DNA of 64,000 bases from Methylobacterium pseudosasicola (GTDB taxonomy: Bacteria; Pseudomonadota; Alphaproteobacteria; Rhizobiales; Beijerinckiaceae). How positions within the stretch are numbered: position 1 is the first letter of the stretch; each line of letters begins with the position of its first letter. Below the pieces are notes generated by a model that did no database searches, was not told the DNA's origin, and worked only from the letters and a program-made list of their open reading frames with translations. Location: the NCBI RefSeq assembly GCF_900114535.1, contig NZ_FOTK01000004.1:1-64000 (forward strand), given 5' to 3'. The position numbers and the translations under genes are program-made. Positions 1-8,804 of this stretch are shown here, piece by piece.

Positions 1-993
1 CTAGATGTTTGGTCCCGGCATTTGGTGGAGCGGGTTTGACCTGAAGCGGCTTGGCTCGGCGGACCATGCCTTGCAGATGGCCTCGTAGGGCGTGAGGCCA
101 CGCAGGGTCTTCAGACGGCGCGCGAAGTTGTAGGCGCTGACGAAGTCGGCCAAGTGAGCGCGGAGCTGTGCATGGCTGTCGTAGTGGTAGCGCTTGACCG
201 TGGCGTCTTTAATCGTGCGGTTCATCCGCTCGACCTGACCGTTGGTCCAGGGGTGACGCGGCTTGGTCAGCCGATGGTCGATATCGTTGCGGGCGCAGGC
301 GGACTCGAAGCTGTGGGCTCGGAAGGTCTCGCCGGCTGCGATCGCCTCCTTGATGATGGAGGCGGCCGAGGCGACGTTGCCGGGCGTGGTGAAGTGGGTG
401 CCGTTGTCGGTGAGCACTGTGTGCACCTTGTAGGGCACGGCCTCGATCAAATGCCGAAGGAAATCACCGGCAACACGCCGGGTGGCTTTTTCATGCAGCT
501 CCACGAAAGCGAACTTGGTCGTGCGATCGATGGCGACGAGTAGATAAAGCCGATCTTCGGCCGTGTGGACCTCAGCCAGATCAATGTGGAAGTAACCGAG
601 TGGGTAGGCCTTGAAGCGCGACCGCTTAGGCTTGTCTCCATCGACCTCAGGCAGTCGACTGATGCTGTGGCGCTGTAGACAGCGATGAAGCGACGAGCGG
701 GTCAGGTGCGGGATTGTCGCCTGGAGCGCGTAGAGGCAGTCATCGAGCGGCAGGAGCGTATGACGGCGAAAGGCGACCACGACCGCTTCGTCCTCAGGTG
801 ACAGCACCGTCGACCGCGGATTTTTGGGACCCGTGCGTTGGTCGGCGACCGAGGCCCGACTCCTCCACTTGGCGACCGTCTTCTGATTGATCCCGTAGCG
901 CTTCGAGAGCGCCCTCAGGCTCGCTTGACTATGCTGGATCGCTCGACGGATTGCCTCAGTCGTCGTGGCGCTGCCGTGAAGAACCTGGCCCAT
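1..993 (-). CDS. IS481-family DDE transposase
   Basis: Transposase of 330 aa. An N-terminal helix-turn-helix (roughly residues 10-60, with the ALSKRYGINQKTVAKWR signature) precedes an RNase-H-like rve core. Catalytic acidic residues are visible as the D of YFHIDLAEV, the D of VLTDNGTHF and the E of NGQVERMNRT. The start at 993 (MGQVLHGSATTT) matches the usual IS481 N-terminus; an in-frame ATG at 1008 would add five residues. The coding region appears intact. The stop codon TAG lies in the CTAG that borders the element, so termination appears to be supplied by the target sequence. Confidence 0.9.
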   Translation of the reverse strand: MGQVLHGSATTTEAIRRAIQHSQASLRALSKRYGINQKTVAKWRSRASVADQRTGPKNPRSTVLSPEDEAVVVAFRRHTLLPLDDCLYALQATIPHLTRSSLHRCLQRHSISRLPEVDGDKPKRSRFKAYPLGYFHIDLAEVHTAEDRLYLLVAIDRTTKFAFVELHEKATRRVAGDFLRHLIEAVPYKVHTVLTDNGTHFTTPGNVASAASIIKEAIAAGETFRAHSFESACARNDIDHRLTKPRHPWTNGQVERMNRTIKDATVKRYHYDSHAQLRAHLADFVSAYNFARRLKTLRGLTPYEAICKAWSAEPSRFRSNPLHQMPGPNI

Positions 994-1050
994 AGTGCGT
1001 CCCTCCACTCCGACGTGAAGAGTGCACCATCAAACCCTGGGATCAAACAT
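5..1050 (-). mobile_element. IS481-family insertion sequence, complete
   Basis: A complete-looking element of about 1046 bp holding one transposase gene. The left tip (from 5, ATGTTTGGTCCC) and the reverse complement of the right tip (ending at 1050, ATGTTTGATCCC) are imperfect inverted repeats matching at about 16 of 20 positions. Both ends are bordered by CTAG (1-4 and 1051-1054), consistent with a 4-bp target duplication, or with CTAG being part of the tips. The left border coincides with the window start, so sequence beyond it cannot be seen. Confidence 0.85.
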
Positions 1051-1115
1051 CTAGCTCGTCGGCGGACGTAGAAACCCAGCTCCCCATCGTCGTCAGTTCC
1101 GCGAGGGTTGGGCCG

Positions 1116-1600
1116 TCAGGCCGTCGAAATCGCATCCCTTGCGGGCGCAGAGGACCTCTCGATGGACCTGGCGTGCGTAGCCGCGCGGCGGCACCACGGT
1201 CGCGGGGGGGGCATGATATCCCGCCGCCTCGCCAGCTCTGCCTCGTCGACCAGCAGGTCAGGTCGGTGCCCCGCGACCGAGATGCGAATGCGGTCGCACG
1301 TCCTCACGAAGGCGAACGTCCACGCGATGCCGCGTGCGGCGTCACGTGGAGCGAGATGGTGCCGTACTCCTGGAGCGGGCTGTCGGCGTGGAGGTCCTGC
1401 ATCGTCATGCCTACGGAACCCAACACGACGAGGCGCTTCCTGATTGGCAGGAGGCGAGCGAGGCGTTTTCCCGGCAGCTTGCGACCTGCCAGCCTTGAGC
1501 CGGCGCTCCGCGACGCATCGGCGACCGGGGCCGGACCGAGCGGCGAGACAGCTGCGCCGACAGCCGCGTCGTTGGTCACCCATGCCTCACCTCCGCTTGA
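1116..1600 (-). pseudogene. possible small hypothetical gene, frameshifted
   Basis: Two overlapping minus-strand frames join into a plausible protein. One frame gives MTMQDLHADSPLQEYGTIS then LHVTPHAA; the other resumes as RGIAWTFAFVRTCDRIRIS and continues to residues near 1116. The switch lies near 1325-1335 and would need one extra base to restore the frame. The joined product (about 100 aa) is not recognised. The frame before the start is open but of low-complexity composition. This is either a decayed gene or a sequencing indel, and the evidence is composition only. Confidence 0.25.
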
Positions 1601-1963
1601 TCGACCCCTTTCGCGGGTCTGCCCGGGCCGGCCACTTGGGGGCGCAAAGCGTACGATGGCGGCAATCCGTACCCAGGCGACGGTTCGCGTCGAACAAGGT
1701 GCCGTACGCGGCCGCTCCGATGTCGAGGACGGGTCGCATGTCTGCCAACCGTCCATCGATCGCCGCCGGTCGCTGACACCGCGCGGGGATCGACCTTGGC
1801 TGCTCGCGCCTTTCGCGTCGTGCCGACCGCCGGCCTTAACGCCCCGGGACGCGGCGTTCGACCCGGCGTCTAACGCGCTTGCGGATCGGTGCGGCGCGCC
1901 GGAAAATCACGGCCAAGCGATTCGCCGGCAGTCCCGTGGCGTGCTGGCATCCCCGGAGCATTC

Positions 1964-2398
1964 ATGTCCGATTTCGACCTGTTCGAACACCGCCTCGCGA
2001 CGACGGCGCAGGGCGTCCACTTGTTCATGCTGGCCCGGGAGGTTCGAGCCGACCCGGCGAATCGCTACTGGCGGGCGCCGTCGGGCAACGGCAACGCCAT
2101 GACTGCGGGAGACGAGATGGGGGGGCTGCGCGACGACCTCGAGCGTCTGGAAAGCGGGTGGTCCCTGGCCCGGGACGACCTGGCCGGTGCTCCCCGCCTC
2201 GAGGGATGGGGCATAATCTTCCGCGAAGGCGAGCTGCTCTGGCGTCTCATGGGCGATCCGCGCGACACGGGGCGCGACCTCCCGAGCGTCGCGGAGGGTG
2301 AGACCCTATGTACGATGCAGGTCTTGGCCGTCGACGACGGCTTCACCTGGGCTCGGGATAGGCGAGGCTTCTACAGACTGGGCCAGCCCCGGGGTTGA
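1964..2398 (+). CDS. hypothetical protein, 144 aa
   Basis: Not recognised. The ATG at 1964 (MSDFDLFEHRLATTAQG) has an upstream CCGGAG about seven bases away and is preferred over the longer in-frame start at 1889, whose extra residues look non-coding. The product is soluble and acidic with several tryptophans (WRAPSGNG, GWSL, EGWGI, LLWRLMGD, FTWARDRRGFY). There is no signal peptide or membrane segment. It stands alone between the IS481 element and an AraC-type regulator on the same strand, in DNA that otherwise looks accessory. Confidence 0.6.
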   Translation: MSDFDLFEHRLATTAQGVHLFMLAREVRADPANRYWRAPSGNGNAMTAGDEMGGLRDDLERLESGWSLARDDLAGAPRLEGWGIIFREGELLWRLMGDPRDTGRDLPSVAEGETLCTMQVLAVDDGFTWARDRRGFYRLGQPRG

Positions 2399-2668
2399 GC
2401 CCTCGGTCGGCGCTTCCGCGCGCGTGTCGGGGGCGGACGGGCGCGGACCGTCATCGGATCCGGCGTCGACGATCGGGCCCCGTGCCGGAGCTCTGGTGCG
2501 CCATTTTTCGGTCCGATGCTGCATGCGATGAGGTTCGGTCGATTATATGCATGGCGCGCGGTTGCGCACGTCAGCCCAATCCGCGATGGACAACACATCC
2601 ACCGAGTGATGTGTCGCTCGGCAGTGTCCGGCGCGGGGCGCATTGAGTTAGTCTGCGGATGCGATGCG

Positions 2669-3556
2669 ATGGCGAATATCCTGCGTCCCGCCAAGGAATG
2701 GGAGCACTGGAGCGTTCGCCCAGCTACGCTGCTGCACCATGAGGAACCTGAATGGCAGTTTTCCGAGGTCGAGTACGGTCCAGGGGGTGCGTGGGACGTC
2801 GTCACCACGTGCCTGCACATCGCGTCTCATCCAGATCCGATCCGTCAGCGCCTCGGATCGGCGCGGACCCCTTTTCGAACCGTCGCCCCGAGCGCGGCGA
2901 TAAGCGCACCCGGCGATCATCTGACGGGCGCTTGGGAGGGGCGTGGACGCGGCCAGCACGTCATGGTCTCACCGATATTCGTCGCGGCCGCCTTCGAGCG
3001 CGATGTGGATGCCACGGCCGTTCCCAGGCGGCGCTTCGCCTACCAGCGGGAGTGTGACGGCGCGGATACGATCATCCGCAACCTGCTCGGAGCTATGTCC
3101 ATCCACATCCGCGACGGGAATCCGGGCGAAGCCGTCTTCATGCAGACGATCGTGCTCGCGCTGGTCCATCATGCCTTGCCCGCTCCGTGGACCAGGGCAG
3201 AGTTCGCCGCCTCGCGCGGTGGTCTTTCCCGACATCAACTCGCCATGGCCATCGACATGATCGAGGCCCGGCTTCTCGGTCGGCCTAGCCACGTCGAACT
3301 CGCGTCCGCGCTGAACGTCAGCACGCGCTATTTCTGCCGCGCATTCCGACGCTCGACGGGCCTGTCGCCGCATCAATTCATCATCAAGCGTCGGGTGAGC
3401 CTGGCGCGCGCGCTCATCGAAGGAAGCGAGCTATCGCTGACCGAAGTCGCCTTTGCGGCGGGCTTTGGTCACCACAGCCAGATGACCGCTACTTTCCGGC
3501 AGGTTCTCGGGATACCACCGTCGCACTTCCGCAACAGGCGGTGGGGACAGGCCTGA
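2669..3556 (+). CDS. AraC-family transcriptional regulator
   Basis: DNA-binding regulator of 295 aa from this start. The C-terminal 100 residues carry the two helix-turn-helix units of the AraC family. The first is around LASALNVSTRYFCRAFRRS followed by TGLSPHQFI. The second is around LTEVAFAAGFGHHSQMTATF followed by RQVLGIPPSHFRN, ending with the usual P-x-x-(F/Y)-R pattern. The N-terminal half is an unassigned effector domain. A longer reading from 2516 is open, but the added stretch is of lower GC and looks untranslated; neither start has a clear ribosome site. The target and inducer are unknown. Confidence 0.85.
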   Translation: MANILRPAKEWEHWSVRPATLLHHEEPEWQFSEVEYGPGGAWDVVTTCLHIASHPDPIRQRLGSARTPFRTVAPSAAISAPGDHLTGAWEGRGRGQHVMVSPIFVAAAFERDVDATAVPRRRFAYQRECDGADTIIRNLLGAMSIHIRDGNPGEAVFMQTIVLALVHHALPAPWTRAEFAASRGGLSRHQLAMAIDMIEARLLGRPSHVELASALNVSTRYFCRAFRRSTGLSPHQFIIKRRVSLARALIEGSELSLTEVAFAAGFGHHSQMTATFRQVLGIPPSHFRNRRWGQA

Positions 3557-3751
3557 TCGCAGGGACGTCGGGTTCCCGTTTCCATAAATCCGTTCCCGAT
3601 CGTGAAAGCGCGACGCCGCATATATGATAAGCCATGTCGAGATCTGCGTTCATGAGATAGGCTTGGTGTCCAGGACAATTTAAAATCGCGATCCTGGAAG
3701 TCACATCCTGCGCTGTGTCAATCGAGCTGATTTCGCCTATGTTTCAACAAA

Positions 3752-3773
3752 AACGCGTCGATAACGCGTCGAT
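3752..3773. repeat. tandem 11-bp repeat (AACGCGTCGAT x2)
   Basis: The unit AACGCGTCGAT occurs twice head-to-tail, about 55 bp upstream of the 55-aa gene. It could be an operator. No promoter boxes are clear enough to position. Confidence 0.5.
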
Positions 3774-3827
3774 TAAGCTGCTGTCAGCCGAAGGCGCCCG
3801 GTGTTGACCAGCATTACGGCGGATTAA

Positions 3828-3995
3828 ATGCCCAGCCAAGAGAATCAATCGCGGATGCAGCTGCTCGCAGAGATCGCGGAGTCTCTGAACGTACCGATCT
3901 ATGTCTTCTTTAATTCAAGCGCCAGCGCTGAAAGCGGTCCATCCGAGATCGAGGATGCCGAAATATTGAATCTGTTTCGAAGAATGAAAAACTGA
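3828..3995 (+). CDS. 55-aa HTH-like small protein
   Basis: A 55-codon gene starting with ATG at 3828 and ending with TGA at 3993. The product (MPSQENQSRMQLLAEIAESL, then NVPIYVFF) resembles the C-terminal part of Cro/C1-type (XRE) helix-turn-helix domains, where the sequence 'LA..LGVP...FF' is common, but the recognition helices are missing. It ends ILNLFRRMKN. The surrounding DNA is clearly lower in GC than the rest of the window. A tandem 11-bp repeat lies about 55 bp upstream. It may be a truncated regulator or a small stand-alone protein; no function is assigned. Confidence 0.45.
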   Translation: MPSQENQSRMQLLAEIAESLNVPIYVFFNSSASAESGPSEIEDAEILNLFRRMKN

Positions 3996-4945
3996 CAGAC
4001 TAGAAGATGTTGTATTGATCTTTTGCGTTGTATCTCCACATCTAAGGCCGGATGCGGTCGCACGCAGACATTTAATACAAGCCCAATAATCCGCACCGAT
4101 AGCGGATCTATCGCAATCATATTCACGCCCAATGCGCTTCATGACGTCAACATTATTGTTGTTTGCAATAATGCTGCTGGCCTCGACGAGATTCCCTACG
4201 CATTCTCGGGGTAAGAACTTGGGTTCGGCCCCCCCGCACGGCCATCGGTTATCCAAAGCCGTCCACAGCCGTCCACAGCCGCACGCGTCCAGCCACCAGC
4301 GCGCTGGACCAGGAAGCGCTTATCCCCTATAATTCCAATATTCGAGGATTATGGTTTCATCAGTTCCTCCGGCGCCCGTCGGCGGCATGGCACGCCCATT
4401 CGCCACGCTCGGGCCATCTCGCGTCCAGGTCCGCCGCGCGACCGTCCGGGTCGGTCGACCGCCGGGCCGGAAGGGGGCCCGGGGTCTGGCGGCCCATGGC
4501 ACGTCCGCGCGGCAGGGCCGACCAGCATCGAGGATGCTCTAGGGCATCCCACCCGGATCCGAAGGCCACGTTTTCCGGGAACGCCTTACGAAGTCAACCA
4601 CGACGGTCCCGTCGAAGCCCGGCGTCCCCGACGCGACCCAACCAGGGCCGCCGTCTCGCGCCCGCGGGCGTGCCCGGAGGAGACCGTGACGCTGCGGTCC
4701 GCCGGGCCGGCATTCCGCTCCATCCATGTTGGCGCCGGCCGACCACGGGGGCGATCCGGTCGCGTCCGACCGCGACCGCGACGGCGGCCCGTCGCGACGG
4801 CGGTCGGTTCGGCCAGACCGGCGCGGCCGCGAAACCTGTCCCAGCGCGTCCGTCTCGCCGGCGAACCCACTGCCGCTTGCCGCTGCGATCCGGGCGTCCC
4901 ACCGCGCCGGGCCCGGCGTCCACGATCGATCACCGGGAGGGTCAC
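3996..4945. other. gene-poor stretch
   Basis: No supportable gene. The left part (to about 4220) is AT-richer. A possible 66-codon reading at 4132-4332 starts with a hydrophobic stretch (MRFMTSTLLLFAIMLLAS) but its remainder is not protein-like. A short direct repeat (CCGTCCACAG twice) lies near 4258-4280. From about 4380 the DNA is very GC-rich and open in several frames without convincing coding character. Confidence 0.5.
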
Positions 4946-5332
4946 ATGAAGCCTGGATCCGACGCGTCGCCGGCACGCCGACGCGGGGCGGCGCCCCCGC
5001 CGGGCCGCGCTTGCCCCGGCATGGTATCCTGGCGGGGCCGGGCTCCGTCCCGGGTCGCGCCGGCGCCGATCACGATCCCGGGCGATCGAGACCGGGCCGT
5101 CGGGCTGCACGGACACCTCGCCGCCGCCATCGCGACGTGCGACCGAACCCCATGCGGGAACGTCGGCGCGTCCCTCGCGAGCGTCGTCACGGGCGATGCC
5201 GTCCGCCTTGCACGCAGCGCGGGCGCCACGGCTTTTGTCGCCCGCGCCCACGCGACCCGCGCCATCCCGCCGCGGCTTCCCGGGCGGGCCGGTCCGCCGT
5301 CGGCCTCGCTTGGGCGCGGGAGCCGCCCATGA
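4946..5332 (+). CDS. small hypothetical protein, coupled to AAA/M41 gene
   Basis: Product of 128 aa, not recognised. The ATG at 4946 follows GGGAGG with a five-base spacing, one of the clearest ribosome sites in the region. The stop overlaps the start of the next gene (ATGA at 5329-5332), the usual sign of translational coupling. The N-terminal 40 residues are Arg/Pro-rich. The middle part (VGLHGHLAAAIATCDRT and VGASLASVVTGDAVRLARS) looks like an ordinary Ala-rich helical segment. Its position suggests a partner or adaptor of the protease-like protein downstream. Confidence 0.55.
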   Translation: MKPGSDASPARRRGAAPPPGRACPGMVSWRGRAPSRVAPAPITIPGDRDRAVGLHGHLAAAIATCDRTPCGNVGASLASVVTGDAVRLARSAGATAFVARAHATRAIPPRLPGRAGPPSASLGRGSRP

Positions 5333-7374
5333 CGAAGGGATCCGGCCGAGGCCGTCCACCCCGGCGGCGTGCGGCGCGTGGGTCGGCCGCGTCGGCGTTC
5401 CTGGCCGCGCTGGCGGATTCGGCGCGGGCGGAGGATTTCGGTTCGGCCATCGACGCGCTCCTACAGGATCCGGCGCTGCCGCACGCCGACCTCGCCGGCG
5501 CGGCGGTCGCCCTCGGCGAGGCGGTCGATGCGATCGGGGGGCCTCACGTCTTCCCGGTCGACGGCCCGGCGCTGGTCCTCGTGACGGTGCCGTCGGCGGC
5601 GTGGGTCGCTCCCGTCACCAGGGTCGTGCGCTGCCACGTCGCCGCGGCCCGGCGTGGCCGGCGCCGGGGCATGGGGGACGACGGCTCGCCCGCATGCGTC
5701 CCCGGCGATGGCGCGACGAAGCATCCCACGCCCGACGATCGCGCGGCGGAGGTGGCCGAGGCGCTCCGCCTCGGGCGCCTGGTGGTGGGCGTGTCCCAGG
5801 ACCCGGCGCGGCTGCTGCCCGGGAACCTGGTGCGTGGCGCGGAGCGCCGGATAGCGCTCGCCCCCCTCGATCCGGATGGCATCCGCCTCGCGGTCGAATC
5901 CGCGACGGGGGAGGCCACGCGATGCGCGATCCCGGAACGCCTCGCCGGGTCCTGCGAACCGGAGGACCTGCTCCTCGCCGTCCATGCCCTCCGCGGCGCT
6001 GACGGATCGATGGCGCGCCTGGAGCGGCTCCTGTCCGACAAGCTCGCGACGGCCGGCCACGGACCGCGCCTGGAGGACCTGCACGGCTTCGGGGACGCGC
6101 GGGAATGGGGGCTCGCCCTCCTGGCGGATCTCCGGGCCTGGAAGGCGGGGGGCCCGGGAAGCCCCCGGTGGTCGGACCTCGAATCCGCGATCCTGCTCTC
6201 GGGGCCCCCGGGGGTCGGGAAGACGGTCTTCGCGGCGGCCCTGGCGCGCAGCGCCGGCGTCCCCCTGCTGGCGGGCTCGCTGGGGCAATGGCAGTCGGCG
6301 CGCGACGGCCACCTCGGGCACACGCTCGGCGCCATGCGCACCTTCTTCGAACGCGCCCGGCAGGCCCCTTGCGTGGTGCTGATCGACGAGGCGGACTCCT
6401 TCGGGTCCAGGGACGCGTTCAGGGGGGGCCACCGCGACTACGGCGTCCAGGTCGTCAACGCCCTGCTCGAGCACTTGGACGGGGCCACGGCAAGGGAAGG
6501 CGTGGTCGTCGTGGCGGCCACGAACCTTCCCGACCGGCTCGATCCGGCGCTGCTGCGCCCGGGCCGCCTCGAGCGCCACGTCCGGATCGGCCTGCCCGAC
6601 GCGGACGCGATCGCGGCGATCCTGCGCCTGCACCTCGGCGAGGCGCTCGCCGACGCCGACCTGGCCGGCCTGGCCGCACGGCTGATCGGCATGACCGGCG
6701 CGGCCGTCGAATGCGTCGTGCGCCGCGCGCGCGGCGCCGCGCGGCGCGAAGGCCGGCCGCTCGCCCCGTCCGACCTCGTCGGGATGGTCGCGGCGGCGCG
6801 GCCTGAACTGCCGCGGCAGCTCAGGCGTCGGGTCGCCATCCACGAGGCTGGCCACATCGTGGCCGCGGCGGCGACGGGCGCCCCCGGGCCGCTGTCCGCC
6901 TGCATCGACGCCGACGGCGGCGCAGCGTGGGTCGGCATCGGCGAGCCCCAGGGCGCCGCCGGCGAGCCGTGGTTCGATTCTCGCCTGGCCGTGATGCTGG
7001 CGGGGCGTGCGGCCGAGGAAGTCGTCCTGGGCGACGTCAGCGCCGGCTCCGCCTCGGATCTCGAGGGCGCGACGGAGCTCGCCGTGCTGATGGAGACGCG
7101 CCTCGGCTTCTCGCCGCGGACGCCGCTGGTCGCGTTCGCCGCCGCGGGGCCCGCGGAGGCGCTGCGGATGCCGTGGGTGGCGGCCGCGGTGCACGAACGG
7201 CTGACGGCGGCCTACGACCGCGCGCTCGACCTGATGCGCACGCACCGGCGCGAGCTGGAGCGCGTCTCGGACCGCCTGTTTCGCAGCGGGAACATCGGCG
7301 ACGCCGAGATCCGTCGCCTGCTCGGCCGGCGGTTCGGGCGCGCCGCGGGTTGGGTCGGCGGACGGCATCGGTGA
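5329..7374 (+). CDS. soluble AAA+ ATPase with M41 (FtsH-like) peptidase domain
   Basis: Predicted ATP-dependent metalloprotease of 681 aa. Residues 1-250 form an uncharacterised N-terminal domain. The AAA+ module follows, with Walker A GPPGVGKT at 292-299, Walker B VVLIDEAD at 349-356, and sensor/arginine-finger region VVAATNLPDRLDPALLRPGR. The C-terminal part carries the zinc-binding HEAGH at 505-509 and a likely third ligand, Asp577, in SASDLEGAT, as in FtsH. Unlike FtsH, no transmembrane segments are seen, so a cytoplasmic location is inferred. The start at 5329 overlaps the upstream gene; reading further upstream in frame gives only Arg-rich, non-protein-like sequence. It is likely a specialised protease of an accessory element. 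The substrate is unknown. Confidence 0.85.
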   Translation: MTKGSGRGRPPRRRAARGSAASAFLAALADSARAEDFGSAIDALLQDPALPHADLAGAAVALGEAVDAIGGPHVFPVDGPALVLVTVPSAAWVAPVTRVVRCHVAAARRGRRRGMGDDGSPACVPGDGATKHPTPDDRAAEVAEALRLGRLVVGVSQDPARLLPGNLVRGAERRIALAPLDPDGIRLAVESATGEATRCAIPERLAGSCEPEDLLLAVHALRGADGSMARLERLLSDKLATAGHGPRLEDLHGFGDAREWGLALLADLRAWKAGGPGSPRWSDLESAILLSGPPGVGKTVFAAALARSAGVPLLAGSLGQWQSARDGHLGHTLGAMRTFFERARQAPCVVLIDEADSFGSRDAFRGGHRDYGVQVVNALLEHLDGATAREGVVVVAATNLPDRLDPALLRPGRLERHVRIGLPDADAIAAILRLHLGEALADADLAGLAARLIGMTGAAVECVVRRARGAARREGRPLAPSDLVGMVAAARPELPRQLRRRVAIHEAGHIVAAAATGAPGPLSACIDADGGAAWVGIGEPQGAAGEPWFDSRLAVMLAGRAAEEVVLGDVSAGSASDLEGATELAVLMETRLGFSPRTPLVAFAAAGPAEALRMPWVAAAVHERLTAAYDRALDLMRTHRRELERVSDRLFRSGNIGDAEIRRLLGRRFGRAAGWVGGRHR

Positions 7375-7571
7375 CCGGGCCGGGCCGGCACCCGTTCGGC
7401 CGTGCAGCCGCGGCTTGTGGATACCGGGGATGGGGCCCCCTCCGATGCGGATGCCGCATCCGCGTCCGAAGGCTCCGCCATCCCAGTCATGGCCCCGAGT
7501 GAACGGATTCCGTTCAAATCGTCTTTCGTATCGCGCCATCTTTTCGATCTTCTCGGCAAGTAGATGACGGT

Positions 7572-7853
7572 ATGCTGCGCGCGGATAGACCAGGGCCGCG
7601 CGGAGAGTTCGATGTCCCGGCGCGCGCGATCTGCTTTCACGTGTTCGGCCCGGCGCCGGTGCGCGGTCCCGCCGGGGGGACGTGTCCTAGATTCTACATG
7701 GCCGCGGATCCGAAGGGTTACCGGACCGTTGGGGACTTCCCTCGAATGCGTGCCTGTCCGGTTACGCCGTTTTGGGCGCGCCCCGACGGCGGCGGCGCGC
7801 GCCGCGAGACCTGCTCAAGCTTGGCTGCTATAGTTCGATTATTGCGGAACTAA
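7572..7853 (+). CDS. possible hypothetical protein, 93 aa
   Basis: An open frame between the AAA/M41 gene and the next unit. Composition is partly protein-like (ICFHVFGPAPVRG, RFYMAADPKGYRTVGDF) but there is no good ribosome site. It ends 24 bases before the following start. Not recognised; it may be spurious. Confidence 0.2.
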   Translation: MLRADRPGPRGEFDVPARAICFHVFGPAPVRGPAGGTCPRFYMAADPKGYRTVGDFPRMRACPVTPFWARPDGGGARRETCSSLAAIVRLLRN

Positions 7854-7877
7854 AGAAACAAGGAAGGATGACATCGG

Positions 7878-8759
7878 ATGGCGAAGGTCGGATTCTTCTC
7901 GGACGATGAAACGGGCGAGCTCTGCGCCCGGCTGACCTGCCTCGGCTTGGCCGGGACCGCCGGAAGCGCGATCCTGGCGGTGCCGGAGGCGGCCGTGGGA
8001 CCGGCCGACGCCGCACCCCCGCGCGGCGTGTCGGTCGTCGGCCTCGTGCCACATGCCGATGGGCGGGGCCTCGGGCGGCTCGTCGCCGAAACCGGTCGGT
8101 CCGGCATCGACGTGGTCGCGGCCCTGCCCCTCGACCGCCTCGCCGACGGCGCCGTGCGCTGCCTGTTCGACGTCGCGGTCACGGTCGGCGGCGGCCAGGT
8201 CCAGGCCGCGCGCGCCCTGAGGGCGGCGCGCTACGAGGCGAGCCCGGGGCCCGGGCGTACCCCGGCGGTCCCAGCGTGGTTCCTCGCCGGATCGGACCAG
8301 TCGATCCTCGCGACCAAGGCGAGGCTGTCGAGCGCGCACGGACCGCGCCTCCCGTTCGCGACCCGCGCCTTGCCGATGGTCCTCCCGCGCGGAACGCGTT
8401 GCGGCCGCGAGGGGCTGCTGTCCTGGCGGCCGGGCGACCCCGTGCGCGCCACGGCCGCGTTGCTCGCCGCCCTGGCGCTGGCCGTCGCCGCCGACCCCGC
8501 GGCCGCGCGGATCGAGGCCGCCGACCTGGCCGCCCTGATGGCCGCCGGGACGACGCCGGAGGATCGAAGGCTGGCCGGGCGGCTGGTCTCCCTCGCCGAG
8601 GCGTACGGCCGGACGGCCGACGGCCCGGACGAAGTCGGGCCGGACCGGTCGCGCGGAGCGTCGCGCGACCGGCGGCTCCGGCCGACGCGCCCGGCATCGG
8701 CCACGTCCGGCGACGCCCGGGCCCCCGCGCCCCGCCCGGGGCGGGTGTACCGGTACTGA
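7878..8759 (+). CDS. hypothetical protein, 293 aa
   Basis: Not recognised. The ATG at 7878 is preceded by AAGGAAGG about eleven bases away, in a locally AT-rich segment that could hold the promoter of this unit. The beginning (MAKVGFFSDDETGELCARL) and the middle (SGIDVVAALPLDRLADGAVR) have the alternating strand/helix look of a Rossmann-like or ParA-like fold, but no P-loop is present. The final 60 residues are Arg/Pro-rich and probably disordered. It is the first of three closely spaced same-strand genes (gaps of 45 and 55 bases), so an operon with the exonuclease gene at 9178 is likely. Confidence 0.6.
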   Translation: MAKVGFFSDDETGELCARLTCLGLAGTAGSAILAVPEAAVGPADAAPPRGVSVVGLVPHADGRGLGRLVAETGRSGIDVVAALPLDRLADGAVRCLFDVAVTVGGGQVQAARALRAARYEASPGPGRTPAVPAWFLAGSDQSILATKARLSSAHGPRLPFATRALPMVLPRGTRCGREGLLSWRPGDPVRATAALLAALALAVAADPAAARIEAADLAALMAAGTTPEDRRLAGRLVSLAEAYGRTADGPDEVGPDRSRGASRDRRLRPTRPASATSGDARAPAPRPGRVYRY

Positions 8760-8804
8760 GGGCGAACGAGCGACCACCACATCGACCAGCGACGGAGGAT
8801 CGAC

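Noticed and set aside
4132..4332. 66-codon frame with a hydrophobic start
   Set aside because: Only the first 18 residues look like a signal peptide; the rest is His/Pro/Ser-rich and includes a short nucleotide repeat, and there is no ribosome site.
4726..5328. N-terminal extension of the AAA/M41 frame
   Set aside because: The added 201 residues are almost pure Arg/Pro/Gly/Ala with no domain character, while a gene in another frame with a strong ribosome site occupies the same DNA and overlaps the chosen start.
7878..8759. ParA/MipZ-type ATPase assignment
   Set aside because: The fold pattern is suggestive, but there is no Walker A (KGGxGK) or other nucleotide-binding motif, so no function is assigned.
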